Below are positions 15,568 to 23,499 of a stretch of 46,907 bases of DNA, piece after piece. The notes beneath the pieces were generated by a model that saw only the letters and a program-made list of their open reading frames with translations, did no database searches and was not told the origin of the DNA. This DNA is from Streptantibioticus parmotrematis (lineage in GTDB: Bacteria > Actinomycetota > Actinomycetes > Streptomycetales > Streptomycetaceae). The position numbers were made by a program, and so were the translations under genes. Each line of letters begins with the position of its first letter. Positions within the stretch are counted from its first letter, which is position 1. The DNA is taken from assembly GCF_019890615.1 (NCBI RefSeq), contig NZ_JAINVZ010000036.1:1-46907 (forward strand), read 5' to 3'.

Positions 15568-17183
15568 GCCCCACCGCCACGCACAAGCCCGTCCAGGGGC
15601 ACGTCACCTTCCTCGGTGCCGGACCCGGGGATCCCGGGCTGCTGACACTGCGCGCCGTCGAGGCGCTGGCCGACGCGGATGTCCTGGTCGCCGACCCCCG
15701 GGTGCTCGACGTGGTGCGCGTGCACGCGCGGGCCGCCGCGGAGGCACCCGAACTCGCGGCGCTGGACGGCGCCGTGGGCGCCGCCGCGCATGCCTCCAAG
15801 CTTGTCATGGCGTCCGCGAGCAACGGCAAGCGGGTGGTGCGTGCCGTGGCGGGCGACCCCGGCCTGGACGGCGGCGCCGCCGAGGAGATGCTCGCCTGCG
15901 CGCAGGCCGGCATCCCGTTCGAGGTGGTGCCGGGCGTCGCGACCGCGGTGGGCGTGCCGGCGTACGCGGGCGTGCCGATCGGGCAGGACGTGCGGTTCAT
16001 CGACGCCGCGACCGCGGACACCCGTTGCTGGACCGAGGCGGGTTCCTCCGATGCCACGCTGGTGGTCTCCACCACGCTGGAGTCGGTGGCGGCCACCGCG
16101 AGCGAGCTGATCGCCGCGGGCCGCAAGCCGGACACCACCCTCACCGTCACGGTGGCGGGCACCACGACCCGGCAGCGCACCTGGAACGCGACCCTGTCGA
16201 CGATCGCGGCCGAGCTGAAGGCGGCCCGGGCGCTGCCCGCGGCGGAGCCCGGCCAGGCGGCGATAGCCGTGGTGGGCGAGCGGGCGGCCGGTGAGCCCGG
16301 CCAGCTCTCCTGGTTCGAGACCAAGCCGCTGTTCGGCTGGCGGGTGCTGGTGCCGCGCACCAAGGAGCAGGCCGCGTCGCTGTCGGAGCAGCTGCGCTCC
16401 TGCGGCGCCGTGCCGCACGAGGTGCCGACCATCGCGGTGGAGCCGCCGCGCACCCCGCAGCAGATGGAACGCGCGGTCAAGGGCCTGGTCACCGGCCGCT
16501 ACGAGTGGATCGCGTTCACCTCGGTCAACGCGGTCAAGGCGGTCCGCGAGAAGTTCGAGGAGTACGGCCTGGACGCCCGCGCGTTCGCGGGGATAAAGGT
16601 CGCGGCGGTCGGCGAGTCGACCGCGAAGTCGCTGATCGAGTTCGGCGTCAAGCCCGACCTCGTGCCGTCCGGCGAGCAGTCGGCGGCCGGGCTGCTGGAG
16701 GACTGGCCGCCGTACGACCCGGTCTTCGACCCGATCGACCGGGTGTTCCTGCCGCGCGCGGACATCGCCACCGAGACGCTGGTGGCGGGCCTGATCGAGC
16801 TGGGCTGGGAGGTGGACGACGTCACCGCGTACCGCACGGTGCGGGCGTCGCCGCCGCCGGCCGAGACGCGGGAGGCGATCAAGGGCGGCGGGTTCGACGC
16901 GGTGCTGTTCACTTCGTCGAGCACGGTACGGAATCTTGTCGGCATCGCCGGAAAGCCGCACAACGTGACCGTCATCGCGTGCATCGGTCCCGCGACGGCG
17001 AAGACGGCGGAGGAGCACGGGCTGCGGGTCGACGTGATGGCGCCGGAGCCGTCGGTCCACGCGCTGGCCGAAGCCCTGGCGGACTTCGGCCGCTCCCGCA
17101 GGGCCGCGGCCCTGGAGGCGGGCGACCCGGTAACCCGCCCCAGCGAACGCCGCCCCGGCTCCCGCAGGCGAGCCCGAGGCTGA
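15564..17183 (+). CDS. hemD: Uroporphyrinogen-III synthase fused to a SUMT-like methyltransferase domain
   Basis: A 539-residue two-domain protein. Residues about 10-235 resemble uroporphyrinogen-III C-methyltransferase (VTFLGAGPGDPGLLTLRAVE, then GIPFEVVPGVATAVGVPAYA). Residues about 250-515 are uroporphyrinogen-III synthase (FGWRVLVPRTKEQAASLSEQ, YEWIAFTSVNAVKAV, DAVLFTSSSTVRNLV), which closes hydroxymethylbilane with ring D inversion. In the first domain the usual GGDPxxFGRGxEE motif reads AGDPGLDGGAAEE and the THR after the PAYAG loop reads GQD, so methylation activity is doubtful. TTG 15564 overlaps the hemC stop with GGGAG upstream. The Arg/Pro-rich tail is variable. Confidence 0.93.
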   Translation: MSPTATHKPVQGHVTFLGAGPGDPGLLTLRAVEALADADVLVADPRVLDVVRVHARAAAEAPELAALDGAVGAAAHASKLVMASASNGKRVVRAVAGDPGLDGGAAEEMLACAQAGIPFEVVPGVATAVGVPAYAGVPIGQDVRFIDAATADTRCWTEAGSSDATLVVSTTLESVAATASELIAAGRKPDTTLTVTVAGTTTRQRTWNATLSTIAAELKAARALPAAEPGQAAIAVVGERAAGEPGQLSWFETKPLFGWRVLVPRTKEQAASLSEQLRSCGAVPHEVPTIAVEPPRTPQQMERAVKGLVTGRYEWIAFTSVNAVKAVREKFEEYGLDARAFAGIKVAAVGESTAKSLIEFGVKPDLVPSGEQSAAGLLEDWPPYDPVFDPIDRVFLPRADIATETLVAGLIELGWEVDDVTAYRTVRASPPPAETREAIKGGGFDAVLFTSSSTVRNLVGIAGKPHNVTVIACIGPATAKTAEEHGLRVDVMAPEPSVHALAEALADFGRSRRAAALEAGDPVTRPSERRPGSRRRARG

Positions 17184-17192
17184 GCGCGGCCC

Positions 17193-17215
17193 GAAAGGGG
17201 CGCCGCGCCCCTTTC
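17193..17215 (+). terminator. Hairpin terminator of the rex-hemACD operon
   Basis: GAAAGGGGCG (17193-17202) and CGCCCCTTTC (17206-17215) form a perfect 10-bp stem around CCG, nine bases after the hemD stop. There is no T-tract. Confidence 0.65.
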
Positions 17216-17220
17216 CAGCT

Positions 17221-17460
17221 CACGCGATCGCATGAGCCCCGCAAGGGGCGCGAGGAACTGCGCGACCGGCCACGACGGACCGGCGGATGGCCACTCGCCG
17301 TGAGGGTTACGGTGGTTCCAGGACCACCGGCCGGCAGGGGCCGAGCGCGCAGTTCCCCGCGCCCCTTTCCCCTCACGCGATCGCATGAGCCCCTTTTCGA
17401 ACTCGCGCGATCGCCTCGGCCCCGTCAGGGGCGCGGGGAACTGCGCGACCGGCCCCCACC
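17221..17460. repeat. Array of Streptomyces intergenic repeats (direct and inverted)
   Basis: Two exact copies of CACGCGATCGCATGAGCCCC lie at 17221-17240 and 17374-17393, with a diverged third copy at about 17402-17423. The element GGGGCGCGGGGAACTGCGCG occurs at 17245-17265 (one change), inverted at 17343-17366, and at 17428-17447 followed by ACCGGCCCCCACC. The inverted copies can pair to form long hairpins. This GGAACTGCGCGACC-type element is common between Streptomyces genes; its function is not established. It fills the 351-base gap between hemD and hemB. Confidence 0.85.
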
Positions 17461-17534
17461 GAGCCGGCAGCCGGGAGACAACAGTCAGTGGCTCGGCGGG
17501 TAGCCGAACAGCAGGGAGAAGGAGAAGCCGCACG

Positions 17535-18536
17535 ATGACCTACGAAGACGGCGGGCCCCTCGTGCCGATCGAGCGTCCGCGTCGCCTGCGGACGACCCCC
17601 GCTATGCGGCGGATGGTCGCGGAGACGCGCCTGCACCCGGCCGACCTGATCCTTCCCGCGTTCCTGCGTGAGGGGATCAAGGAGCCGCAGCCGGTCTCCT
17701 CGATGCCGGGAGTGTTCCAGCACACCCGTGACAGCCTGCGCAAGGCCGCCGCCGAGGCGGCCGCCGCCGGGGTCGGCGGCATCATGCTGTTCGGCGTGCC
17801 GCGGCACAAGGACGCGACCGGATCGGGCGGCACGGACCCCGAAGGGATCCTTCAGGTCGCCATCCGGGACGTGAAGGCGGAGACCGGTGACGCGCTGGTC
17901 GTCATGTCCGACCTGTGTCTGGACGAGTTCACCGACCACGGCCACTGCGGCGTGCTGGACGCGGCCGGCCGCGTGGACAACGACGCGACGCTGGAGCGGT
18001 ACGCGGAGATGGCCCGGGTGCAGGCCGCGGCGGGCGTCGACGTGGTCGGCCCCAGCGGCATGATGGACGGCCAGGTGCGGGTGGTCCGTGACGCGCTGGA
18101 CGGCGCCGGGCACCAGGACGTGTCGATCCTCGCGTACACCGCCAAGTACGCCTCCGCGTTCTTCGGACCGTTCCGTGAGGCGGTCGACTCGTCGCTGAAG
18201 GGCGACCGCAAGACGTACCAGCAGGATCCGGCCAATGCTCGCGAATCCCTGCGGGAGCTGGCGCTGGACCTGGCCGAGGGCGCGGACATGGTGATGGTCA
18301 AGCCCGCGTTGCCGTACCTCGACATCCTGCGGCAGGTCGCCGACGCGGTGGACGTGCCGGTGGCTGCCTACCAGGTGTCGGGCGAGTACGCGATGGTGGA
18401 GGCCGCGGCGGCCAACGGCTGGGTGGACCGGGACCGGATGATCATGGAGATGCTCGTGGGCGCGCGGCGTGCCGGGGCGGGCATGGTGCTGACGTACTGG
18501 GCGACCGAGGTCGCGGAGCGTCTGCGTTCCGACTGA
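17535..18536 (+). CDS. hemB: Delta-aminolevulinic acid dehydratase (porphobilinogen synthase) HemB
   Basis: A 333-residue TIM-barrel enzyme that condenses two 5-aminolevulinates to porphobilinogen. The two Schiff-base lysines are Lys204 ([13 protein letters not shown]) and Lys256 ([12 protein letters not shown]). The metal loop reads [17 protein letters not shown]: two of the three zinc cysteines of the E. coli type remain and the middle one is Asp. PSGMMDGQV and YQVSGEYAM are typical family blocks. ATG 17535 has GGGAGAAGGAG upstream. It is separated from hemD by repeats, so it probably has its own promoter or relies on read-through. Confidence 0.96.
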   Translation: MTYEDGGPLVPIERPRRLRTTPAMRRMVAETRLHPADLILPAFLREGIKEPQPVSSMPGVFQHTRDSLRKAAAEAAAAGVGGIMLFGVPRHKDATGSGGTDPEGILQVAIRDVKAETGDALVVMSDLCLDEFTDHGHCGVLDAAGRVDNDATLERYAEMARVQAAAGVDVVGPSGMMDGQVRVVRDALDGAGHQDVSILAYTAKYASAFFGPFREAVDSSLKGDRKTYQQDPANARESLRELALDLAEGADMVMVKPALPYLDILRQVADAVDVPVAAYQVSGEYAMVEAAAANGWVDRDRMIMEMLVGARRAGAGMVLTYWATEVAERLRSD

Positions 18537-18878
18537 CCGGTTCTTGACGCTTGCACAGGTGGGCGGGTCATCGACGAGACGGCACACGGCCGTGCTCGTG
18601 CGGTGCCCGCCCTCTGTCGTTGCCGGGTTTCCGCGTTCCGTCGCGGGCGTTCGCCGGGACGACGTTGGCGGATTCGGCCCCCGGGCAGGCGTATGGAGGG
18701 CGCATATTCAGCCACCCCGTTAACGTGTGCGGTCAACTCCCCTTTAAAGTACGGGAGTTGTAAGGGTGTTCGGCGGGCAATGCGCATGACGTGGAGTCAG
18801 GCGTACGCGGGTGCCCCGGACTCATGTCTCCACGTCGTGCCTTAGCTGGCCGTGTCCGAGCTGGAGGAGCGCATCCCG
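18537..18878 (+). other. 342-base intergenic region with hairpin and operator-like repeat
   Basis: It holds no credible gene. GGGCGGG (18561-18567) and CCCGCCC (18606-18612), with partial inner pairing, form an imperfect hairpin that may end hemB transcription. A separate inverted repeat lies at 18734-18760. The remaining sequence shows nothing I can name. Confidence 0.55.
18734..18760 (+). promoter_or_regulatory. Inverted repeat upstream of the zinc-ribbon/XRE regulator
   Basis: CAACTCCC (18734-18741) and GGGAGTTG (18753-18760) are perfect 8-bp arms around an 11-base AT-rich spacer that contains CTTTAAAG. The 27-bp element lies about 120 bases upstream of the next gene and looks like an operator in a promoter. 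The binding protein is unknown; self-regulation is possible. Confidence 0.5.
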
Positions 18879-20486
18879 ATGACCACGACGGCGAAGTCGC
18901 CCGCCCCGGTCGGCGGGCCGGTGACGGCCCAGGGCCGCCGGTGCGCTCGCTGCGGCTGTGTGCTCAGCGCGTACAACACCGACGAGACGTGCGGTGCCTG
19001 CACCCGTGCCGCGCTGCCGCCCGCCGACGAGACGCCGAGGGTGCCCGCCCGGGTGTGGTCCGACCCGGAGATCCGCGAGGCGCTGGCGGCCTGGAACTTC
19101 GGCCAGGTCTCCCGCCTGGTCCGGCAGCGCGGGTCGATCCGGCAGGAGGACGTGGCCCAGCTGACCGGCCTGAGCCAGGGGTTCCTGTCCATGCTGGAGT
19201 CCGGGGCCCGCCGCCTGACCAGCATCGACCGCATCGTCGACTTCCTCGACGGGCTCGCCGTCCCCGCCGATCTGGTCCGCGTCCCGCGCCGCCGCCCGGT
19301 GCCCAGGACCGCACCGGCCGCCGCCGTACCGCGTTCCGCCTCGCTCGCCCCGCCGCCGCGCGGCACGGTGTCGCTGCCCGCGCAACGCACGTCCTCGGTC
19401 ACGGAGTTGGACTCACGCCGCTCGGACGCGGAGTCGCCGTGGACCGCCGGGCACGCGGTCGCCGCGCTCGCCGACGCCGCCGCCGCGCTGACCTCGGGCG
19501 TGGCCTGCGCCGCCGTGCCGAGGCTGCCGGAGCTGACCGGTTACGCGCACCGCTGGGCGACCGCCGGGCCGTGCGACGCCGCCCGCCGCGACGGCGCGGG
19601 CGCCGAGGTCGCGCCGGGGCTGTCGGAGCGGCTGCGGGCCACCACGGACGTGCTGCGCGGCATGGACGACGAGCACGGCGGCGGCAGCCTCGCGCCCGCC
19701 GCGACCGCCCATCTGGGCGTCGTCGTCGGCCTGTTGCGCGGCGGCAGCTACGACGCGGACACCGGGCGGGAGCTGGCCGCCACGGCCGCCGACGCCGCCC
19801 GGCTGGCCGCGTGGTTCCAGGTGGAGTCCGGCCGCCCGGTCGCCGCCTCGATGCGGCTGCTGCTGGCCGCGCTGCGCGTGGCGCACGTCGCCGACGACGC
19901 CCGGGTCGGCGCGGGCGTGCTGCTGGGGCTCGCGGTGGGCGCCTGCCGCACCGGGCAGCCGGTGGCGACGGTGGACCTGGCCAGGGCGGCTCGCGAGGGC
20001 ACCCGGGAGTACGACGCCCCCGCGCTGCACGCCGCGTTGCTGACCTGGGAGGCGCGCGGGCACGCCCGGCTGGGGCGTCGGCGTGAGGCGCTGCGCGCGA
20101 TGGGGCTCGCCGCCGAACTGTGCGTGCGCGGCCGCGGCACCGAGGAGCCGCAGTGGCTGCTGCCGCTGAGCGAGGGCGACATCCAGGCGCAGGCGGGCAG
20201 TTGCCACCTCGACCTCGGCGACCACCGGGAGGCCGCGACCCTGCTGGACCTCGCGGCCGAACGCCTCGGGTCCGGGCGGTCGCGGGCGCGCGGCCTGGCG
20301 CTGGCGAGGTCCGCGCAGGCGCGGCTGCGGCTGGGCGATCCGCAGGGCGCGTACGAGACGGCCGGGCAGGCCCTTCAGATCGCCGCGCGGATCCGTTCGG
20401 CCAGCCTGGAGGAGCAGGTGCGGCCGCTGACCGAGGCGCTGCCGGGGCTGGCCCAACGACGTCCCCCGGGCCTGGCCGACGCGTAG
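18879..20486 (+). CDS. Zinc-ribbon/XRE helix-turn-helix regulator with a TPR-like C-terminal region
   Basis: A 535-residue regulator. It has a small N-terminal Cys cluster, CARCGC then CGAC (Cys22, 25, 38 and 41), likely a zinc ribbon. An XRE helix-turn-helix follows at about 75-130 (GSIRQEDVAQLTGLSQGFLS, MLESGARRLTSIDRIVDFLD). A long Ala/Leu-rich helical region from about 180 to the end resembles TPR repeats, as in NsdA-type Streptomyces regulators. Target and ligand are unknown. ATG 18879 is chosen because GGAGGAG (18863-18869) is nine bases away; GTG 18852 is an in-frame alternative. It stands alone with its own operator-like repeat. Confidence 0.8.
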   Translation: MTTTAKSPAPVGGPVTAQGRRCARCGCVLSAYNTDETCGACTRAALPPADETPRVPARVWSDPEIREALAAWNFGQVSRLVRQRGSIRQEDVAQLTGLSQGFLSMLESGARRLTSIDRIVDFLDGLAVPADLVRVPRRRPVPRTAPAAAVPRSASLAPPPRGTVSLPAQRTSSVTELDSRRSDAESPWTAGHAVAALADAAAALTSGVACAAVPRLPELTGYAHRWATAGPCDAARRDGAGAEVAPGLSERLRATTDVLRGMDDEHGGGSLAPAATAHLGVVVGLLRGGSYDADTGRELAATAADAARLAAWFQVESGRPVAASMRLLLAALRVAHVADDARVGAGVLLGLAVGACRTGQPVATVDLARAAREGTREYDAPALHAALLTWEARGHARLGRRREALRAMGLAAELCVRGRGTEEPQWLLPLSEGDIQAQAGSCHLDLGDHREAATLLDLAAERLGSGRSRARGLALARSAQARLRLGDPQGAYETAGQALQIAARIRSASLEEQVRPLTEALPGLAQRRPPGLADA

Positions 20487-20530
20487 ACTTGGGCCCTCGC
20501 AGGGCCCCTTCGCCGACGGGAGGACGACTG

Positions 20531-20869
20531 GTGGCTGGCGACGCCACGCGCTTCGACGACCCTCCCGCCGAGGTGCTCCAGGAGGCCGCCGCCGCGTTCG
20601 GCCTGCTCGCCTCGCCCGCCCGGCTGCACATCGTGTGGGTGCTCTCGCGCGGCGAGTGCGACGTCAGCGGTCTCGCGGAGCGGGTGGGCGGCGCGCTGCC
20701 CGCGGTCAGCCAGCATCTGGCCAAGCTGAAGCTGGCCGGTCTGGTGCGCTCCCGGCGTGAGGGCCGCCGGCAGGTCTACTACGTCGACGACCCCGACGTC
20801 GTCACCATCGTCCGCCTCATGGTCGGCCAGCTCACCGCGCGCGAGCGGGTGCGCGGGCTGGGCGCGTGA
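20531..20869 (+). CDS. ArsR-family transcriptional regulator
   Basis: A 112-residue winged-helix repressor. FGLLASPARLHIVWVLSRGE is followed by CDVSGLAERVGG and the recognition helix PAVSQHLAKLKLAGLVRSRR, then the wing EGRRQVYYVDDPDVVTIVRL. One Cys follows the conserved Glu at the alpha3 site (ECDV), without the usual CxC pair. The alpha5 site lacks the His residues of CzrA/NmtR-type sensors, so the inducer is not predictable. GTG 20531 has GGGAGG seven bases upstream. It lies 31 bases before the P-type ATPase, which it probably controls. Confidence 0.85.
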   Translation: MAGDATRFDDPPAEVLQEAAAAFGLLASPARLHIVWVLSRGECDVSGLAERVGGALPAVSQHLAKLKLAGLVRSRREGRRQVYYVDDPDVVTIVRLMVGQLTARERVRGLGA

Positions 20870-20900
20870 GCCCCCGTGTCACGCAAGTAGCGTGGTGCGG

Positions 20901-23477
20901 GTGAACGAACGGGCCGGGGCGTCAGTCGTCGGTGTCCTGCGGGGGCTCGGCTCCCGGCCGCGCGGGCTGACCGAGGGCGAGGCCGCGGAACGGCTGGCGT
21001 GGGCCGGGGAGAACGTGGTGCGCCCGCTGCCCGCCCCCGGGTGGGCGCCGCGGCTGCTGCGGGCGGCGCGTGATCCGTTCACCGGTGTGCTGTTCGGGCT
21101 CGGCGTGGTCTCCGCGCTGGACCGGGCCTGGGGCACGGCCGGGGTCATCCTCGTGCTGGTGGGCGTCAGTTGCGTGCTGCGCGCGTGGGGCGAGATGCGC
21201 GCCGACCGGGCCGCGGCGGCGCTGGGGCGGCTGGTGCCGTCGACGGCGACCGTGCGGCGCCGGGCCACCGAGTCCTGCGCGCCGCTCGCCCGCGAGGTGC
21301 CGGTCGAGGAGATCGTGCCCGGCGACGTGGTGCAGCTCGCGCCCGGAGACGTGGTCCCGGCGGACGTGCGGCTGCTGCGCTCGCGCGGCTTCACCGTCCA
21401 CCAGGCCGCGCTCACCGGCGAGTCGGCGCCGGTGCCCAAGTCGCCGGACGCGGCGGACGACGACGGGCGGCTGTGCTTCGCGGGCAGCGACGTGGCCTCG
21501 GGCACCGCGTCCGGCGTGGTCACCGCCACCGGCGCGGGGACGGTGCTGGCCGCCACCGGCGAGCCGCCGCGGCGCCGCACCACCGCGTTCGGCCGGGCCG
21601 TCAACGGGGTGTCGTGGACGCTGGTGCGCATCATGGCGCTGGCCGTTCCGGTCGTGCTGGCCGTCAACGCGGCTGTGCGCGGCCGGGGCTGGGAGACGCT
21701 GCCGTTCGCCGTGGCGGTCGCGGTGGGCCTCACCCCGGAGATGCTGCCGGTCGTGGTGACCGCCGCGTTCGTGCGCGGCGCGCGCGACCTGGCCCACGAC
21801 GACGGCGTGATCGTCAAGCGGCTGCCCGCGCTGCACGACCTGGGCGCGATGGACGTGCTGTGCACCGACAAGACCGGCACCCTCACCTGCGGCACCCTCG
21901 TGGTCGACGCGGCGGCCGGTGACCGGGACGCGGTGGCGTGGGCGGCGCTGGGCAGCCGGTGGCTGCTGGACGGCTCGGACGGGCTGGGCCTCGACGCCGT
22001 GGACGAGGCGTTGCTCGCCCACCCGTCGGACGTCCCCGAGCCGTTGTCGCCCGGCCATTCCTGCGTGGACGTCCTGCCGTTCACGCCCGCGCGCCGCCTG
22101 TCCACCGTGGTGCTCGCGAGGCCCGACCGGCCCGGCACACGGATGCTGGTCGTCAAGGGCGCGGTGGAGGACGTCCTCGCGCGGTGCGCCGTGGACGAAC
22201 CGGAACGCGAGGCGCTGCGCCGCAGGGCCGACGCGCTCGCGGGCGGTGGCCTGCGGGTGCTGGCGGTGGCCACCGCCGAACGCCCGTCCCGGGGACGCCC
22301 GTTCACCTCCGCCGATGAACGCGGGCTGACCCCGCACGGGCTGGTGGCCCTGCGCGACGAGACCGCACCGGGCGCCCGCGCCGCCCTCGCCGCGCTCACC
22401 GCCGCCGGGGTGGAGGTCAAGGTCCTCACCGGCGACCACCCCGGCACGGCCGCCCGCGTCTGCCGGGACCTGGGCCTGGACCTCGGCCCGGGCGCGTGGG
22501 ACGTCCCCGATGCCGCCTGCGCCCGGGTCCTGACCGGAGACCGCGTCGACACCCTCGACGACGAGGCGCTCGCCGAACTCGCCTCCCGCGCGATCCTGTT
22601 CGCCCGCTGCACGCCCGCGCACAAGGCCCGCGTGGTGGACGCGCTGCGCCGGGCGGGCCGGGTCGCCGGCTACCTCGGCGACGGCGTCAACGACCTGCCC
22701 GCGCTGCGCGCCGCCGACGTCGGCGTGAGCCCCCGTGACGGCGCCGACGCGGCCCGCGCGGCGGCGGACGTCGTGCTGGCCGCCAAGGACCTGACCTCCA
22801 TCGGCACGGCGGTCGCCGCGGGCCGCCGCGCCACCGGCAACATCGCCACCTACCTGCGCGTCGCCGTCTCCTCCAACCTCGGCAACGTCATCTCGATGCT
22901 GGTCGCGGGCGTGCTGCTGCCGTTCCTGCCGATGCTGCCCGCGCAGGTCCTCGCGCAGAACCTCTGCTTCGACGCGGCCCAACTCGCGTTCGCCTACGAC
23001 CGCCCCGGCCCCTCGGTACTGCGACGCCCCGCGCGGCTGCGGCCGGAGGCGTTCACCCGCTTCGTCACGCTCTACGGGGTGTTCAACGCGGCGGCCGACC
23101 TCGCGACGTTCGGCGTCCTCGCGGTCGTCGCCTCGGGTGAACGCGCCTTCCACGCAGGGTGGTTCACCGAAAACCTCATCACCCAGGCAATGATCATGGT
23201 GATGCTGCGGTCCGGTTCCGCGTGGGGAACGGGAGCGGGGACGGGCGGGGGAACGGGGCCGGGGGAGCGGACCGCGTTGCCGAGGCCGCTGCGGATCGCG
23301 GTGGCCGCGCTCGCCGCCATCGGGCTGCTGCTGCCGCTCAGCCCGCTCGCCGCGCCGCTACGGCTGCGCGCGCTGCCGCCGCTGTACTACGGGTTGCTGG
23401 CCGTCGTCCTCGCCGCGTACGGCGCGGGCCTGGCGCTGGCGTGCCGCCACCGGTCCCGGCGGCGGCACGCCCCATGA
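20901..23477 (+). CDS. P-type ATPase, Mg2+-transporter (MgtA, P3B) type
   Basis: An 858-residue cation pump. Catalytic motifs: ALTGES (Thr172), phosphorylated Asp323 in CTDKTGTLTCGTL, KGAVEDVLARC in the nucleotide domain, and LGDGVNDLPALRAADVGV (Asp594). The M4 motif is VGLTPEMLPVVV, typical of MgtA-type Mg2+ ATPases, not of heavy-metal pumps, and M5-M6 contain PMLPAQVLAQNLCFDAAQLA. There is no N-terminal metal-binding domain. It would use ATP to move Mg2+ (or a related cation) inward. The start is uncertain; GTG codons at 20892, 20895 and 20901 are in frame. Pairing with an ArsR regulator is unusual for MgtA. Confidence 0.88.
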   Translation: MNERAGASVVGVLRGLGSRPRGLTEGEAAERLAWAGENVVRPLPAPGWAPRLLRAARDPFTGVLFGLGVVSALDRAWGTAGVILVLVGVSCVLRAWGEMRADRAAAALGRLVPSTATVRRRATESCAPLAREVPVEEIVPGDVVQLAPGDVVPADVRLLRSRGFTVHQAALTGESAPVPKSPDAADDDGRLCFAGSDVASGTASGVVTATGAGTVLAATGEPPRRRTTAFGRAVNGVSWTLVRIMALAVPVVLAVNAAVRGRGWETLPFAVAVAVGLTPEMLPVVVTAAFVRGARDLAHDDGVIVKRLPALHDLGAMDVLCTDKTGTLTCGTLVVDAAAGDRDAVAWAALGSRWLLDGSDGLGLDAVDEALLAHPSDVPEPLSPGHSCVDVLPFTPARRLSTVVLARPDRPGTRMLVVKGAVEDVLARCAVDEPEREALRRRADALAGGGLRVLAVATAERPSRGRPFTSADERGLTPHGLVALRDETAPGARAALAALTAAGVEVKVLTGDHPGTAARVCRDLGLDLGPGAWDVPDAACARVLTGDRVDTLDDEALAELASRAILFARCTPAHKARVVDALRRAGRVAGYLGDGVNDLPALRAADVGVSPRDGADAARAAADVVLAAKDLTSIGTAVAAGRRATGNIATYLRVAVSSNLGNVISMLVAGVLLPFLPMLPAQVLAQNLCFDAAQLAFAYDRPGPSVLRRPARLRPEAFTRFVTLYGVFNAAADLATFGVLAVVASGERAFHAGWFTENLITQAMIMVMLRSGSAWGTGAGTGGGTGPGERTALPRPLRIAVAALAAIGLLLPLSPLAAPLRLRALPPLYYGLLAVVLAAYGAGLALACRHRSRRRHAP

Positions 23478-23499
23478 CGCAGGCGGTGGGGCGTACGGC

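Noticed and set aside
18561-18780. tRNA or small RNA gene after hemB
   Set aside because: The hairpin is imperfect and no T-loop or acceptor pairing was found. It is better explained as a weak terminator plus promoter region.
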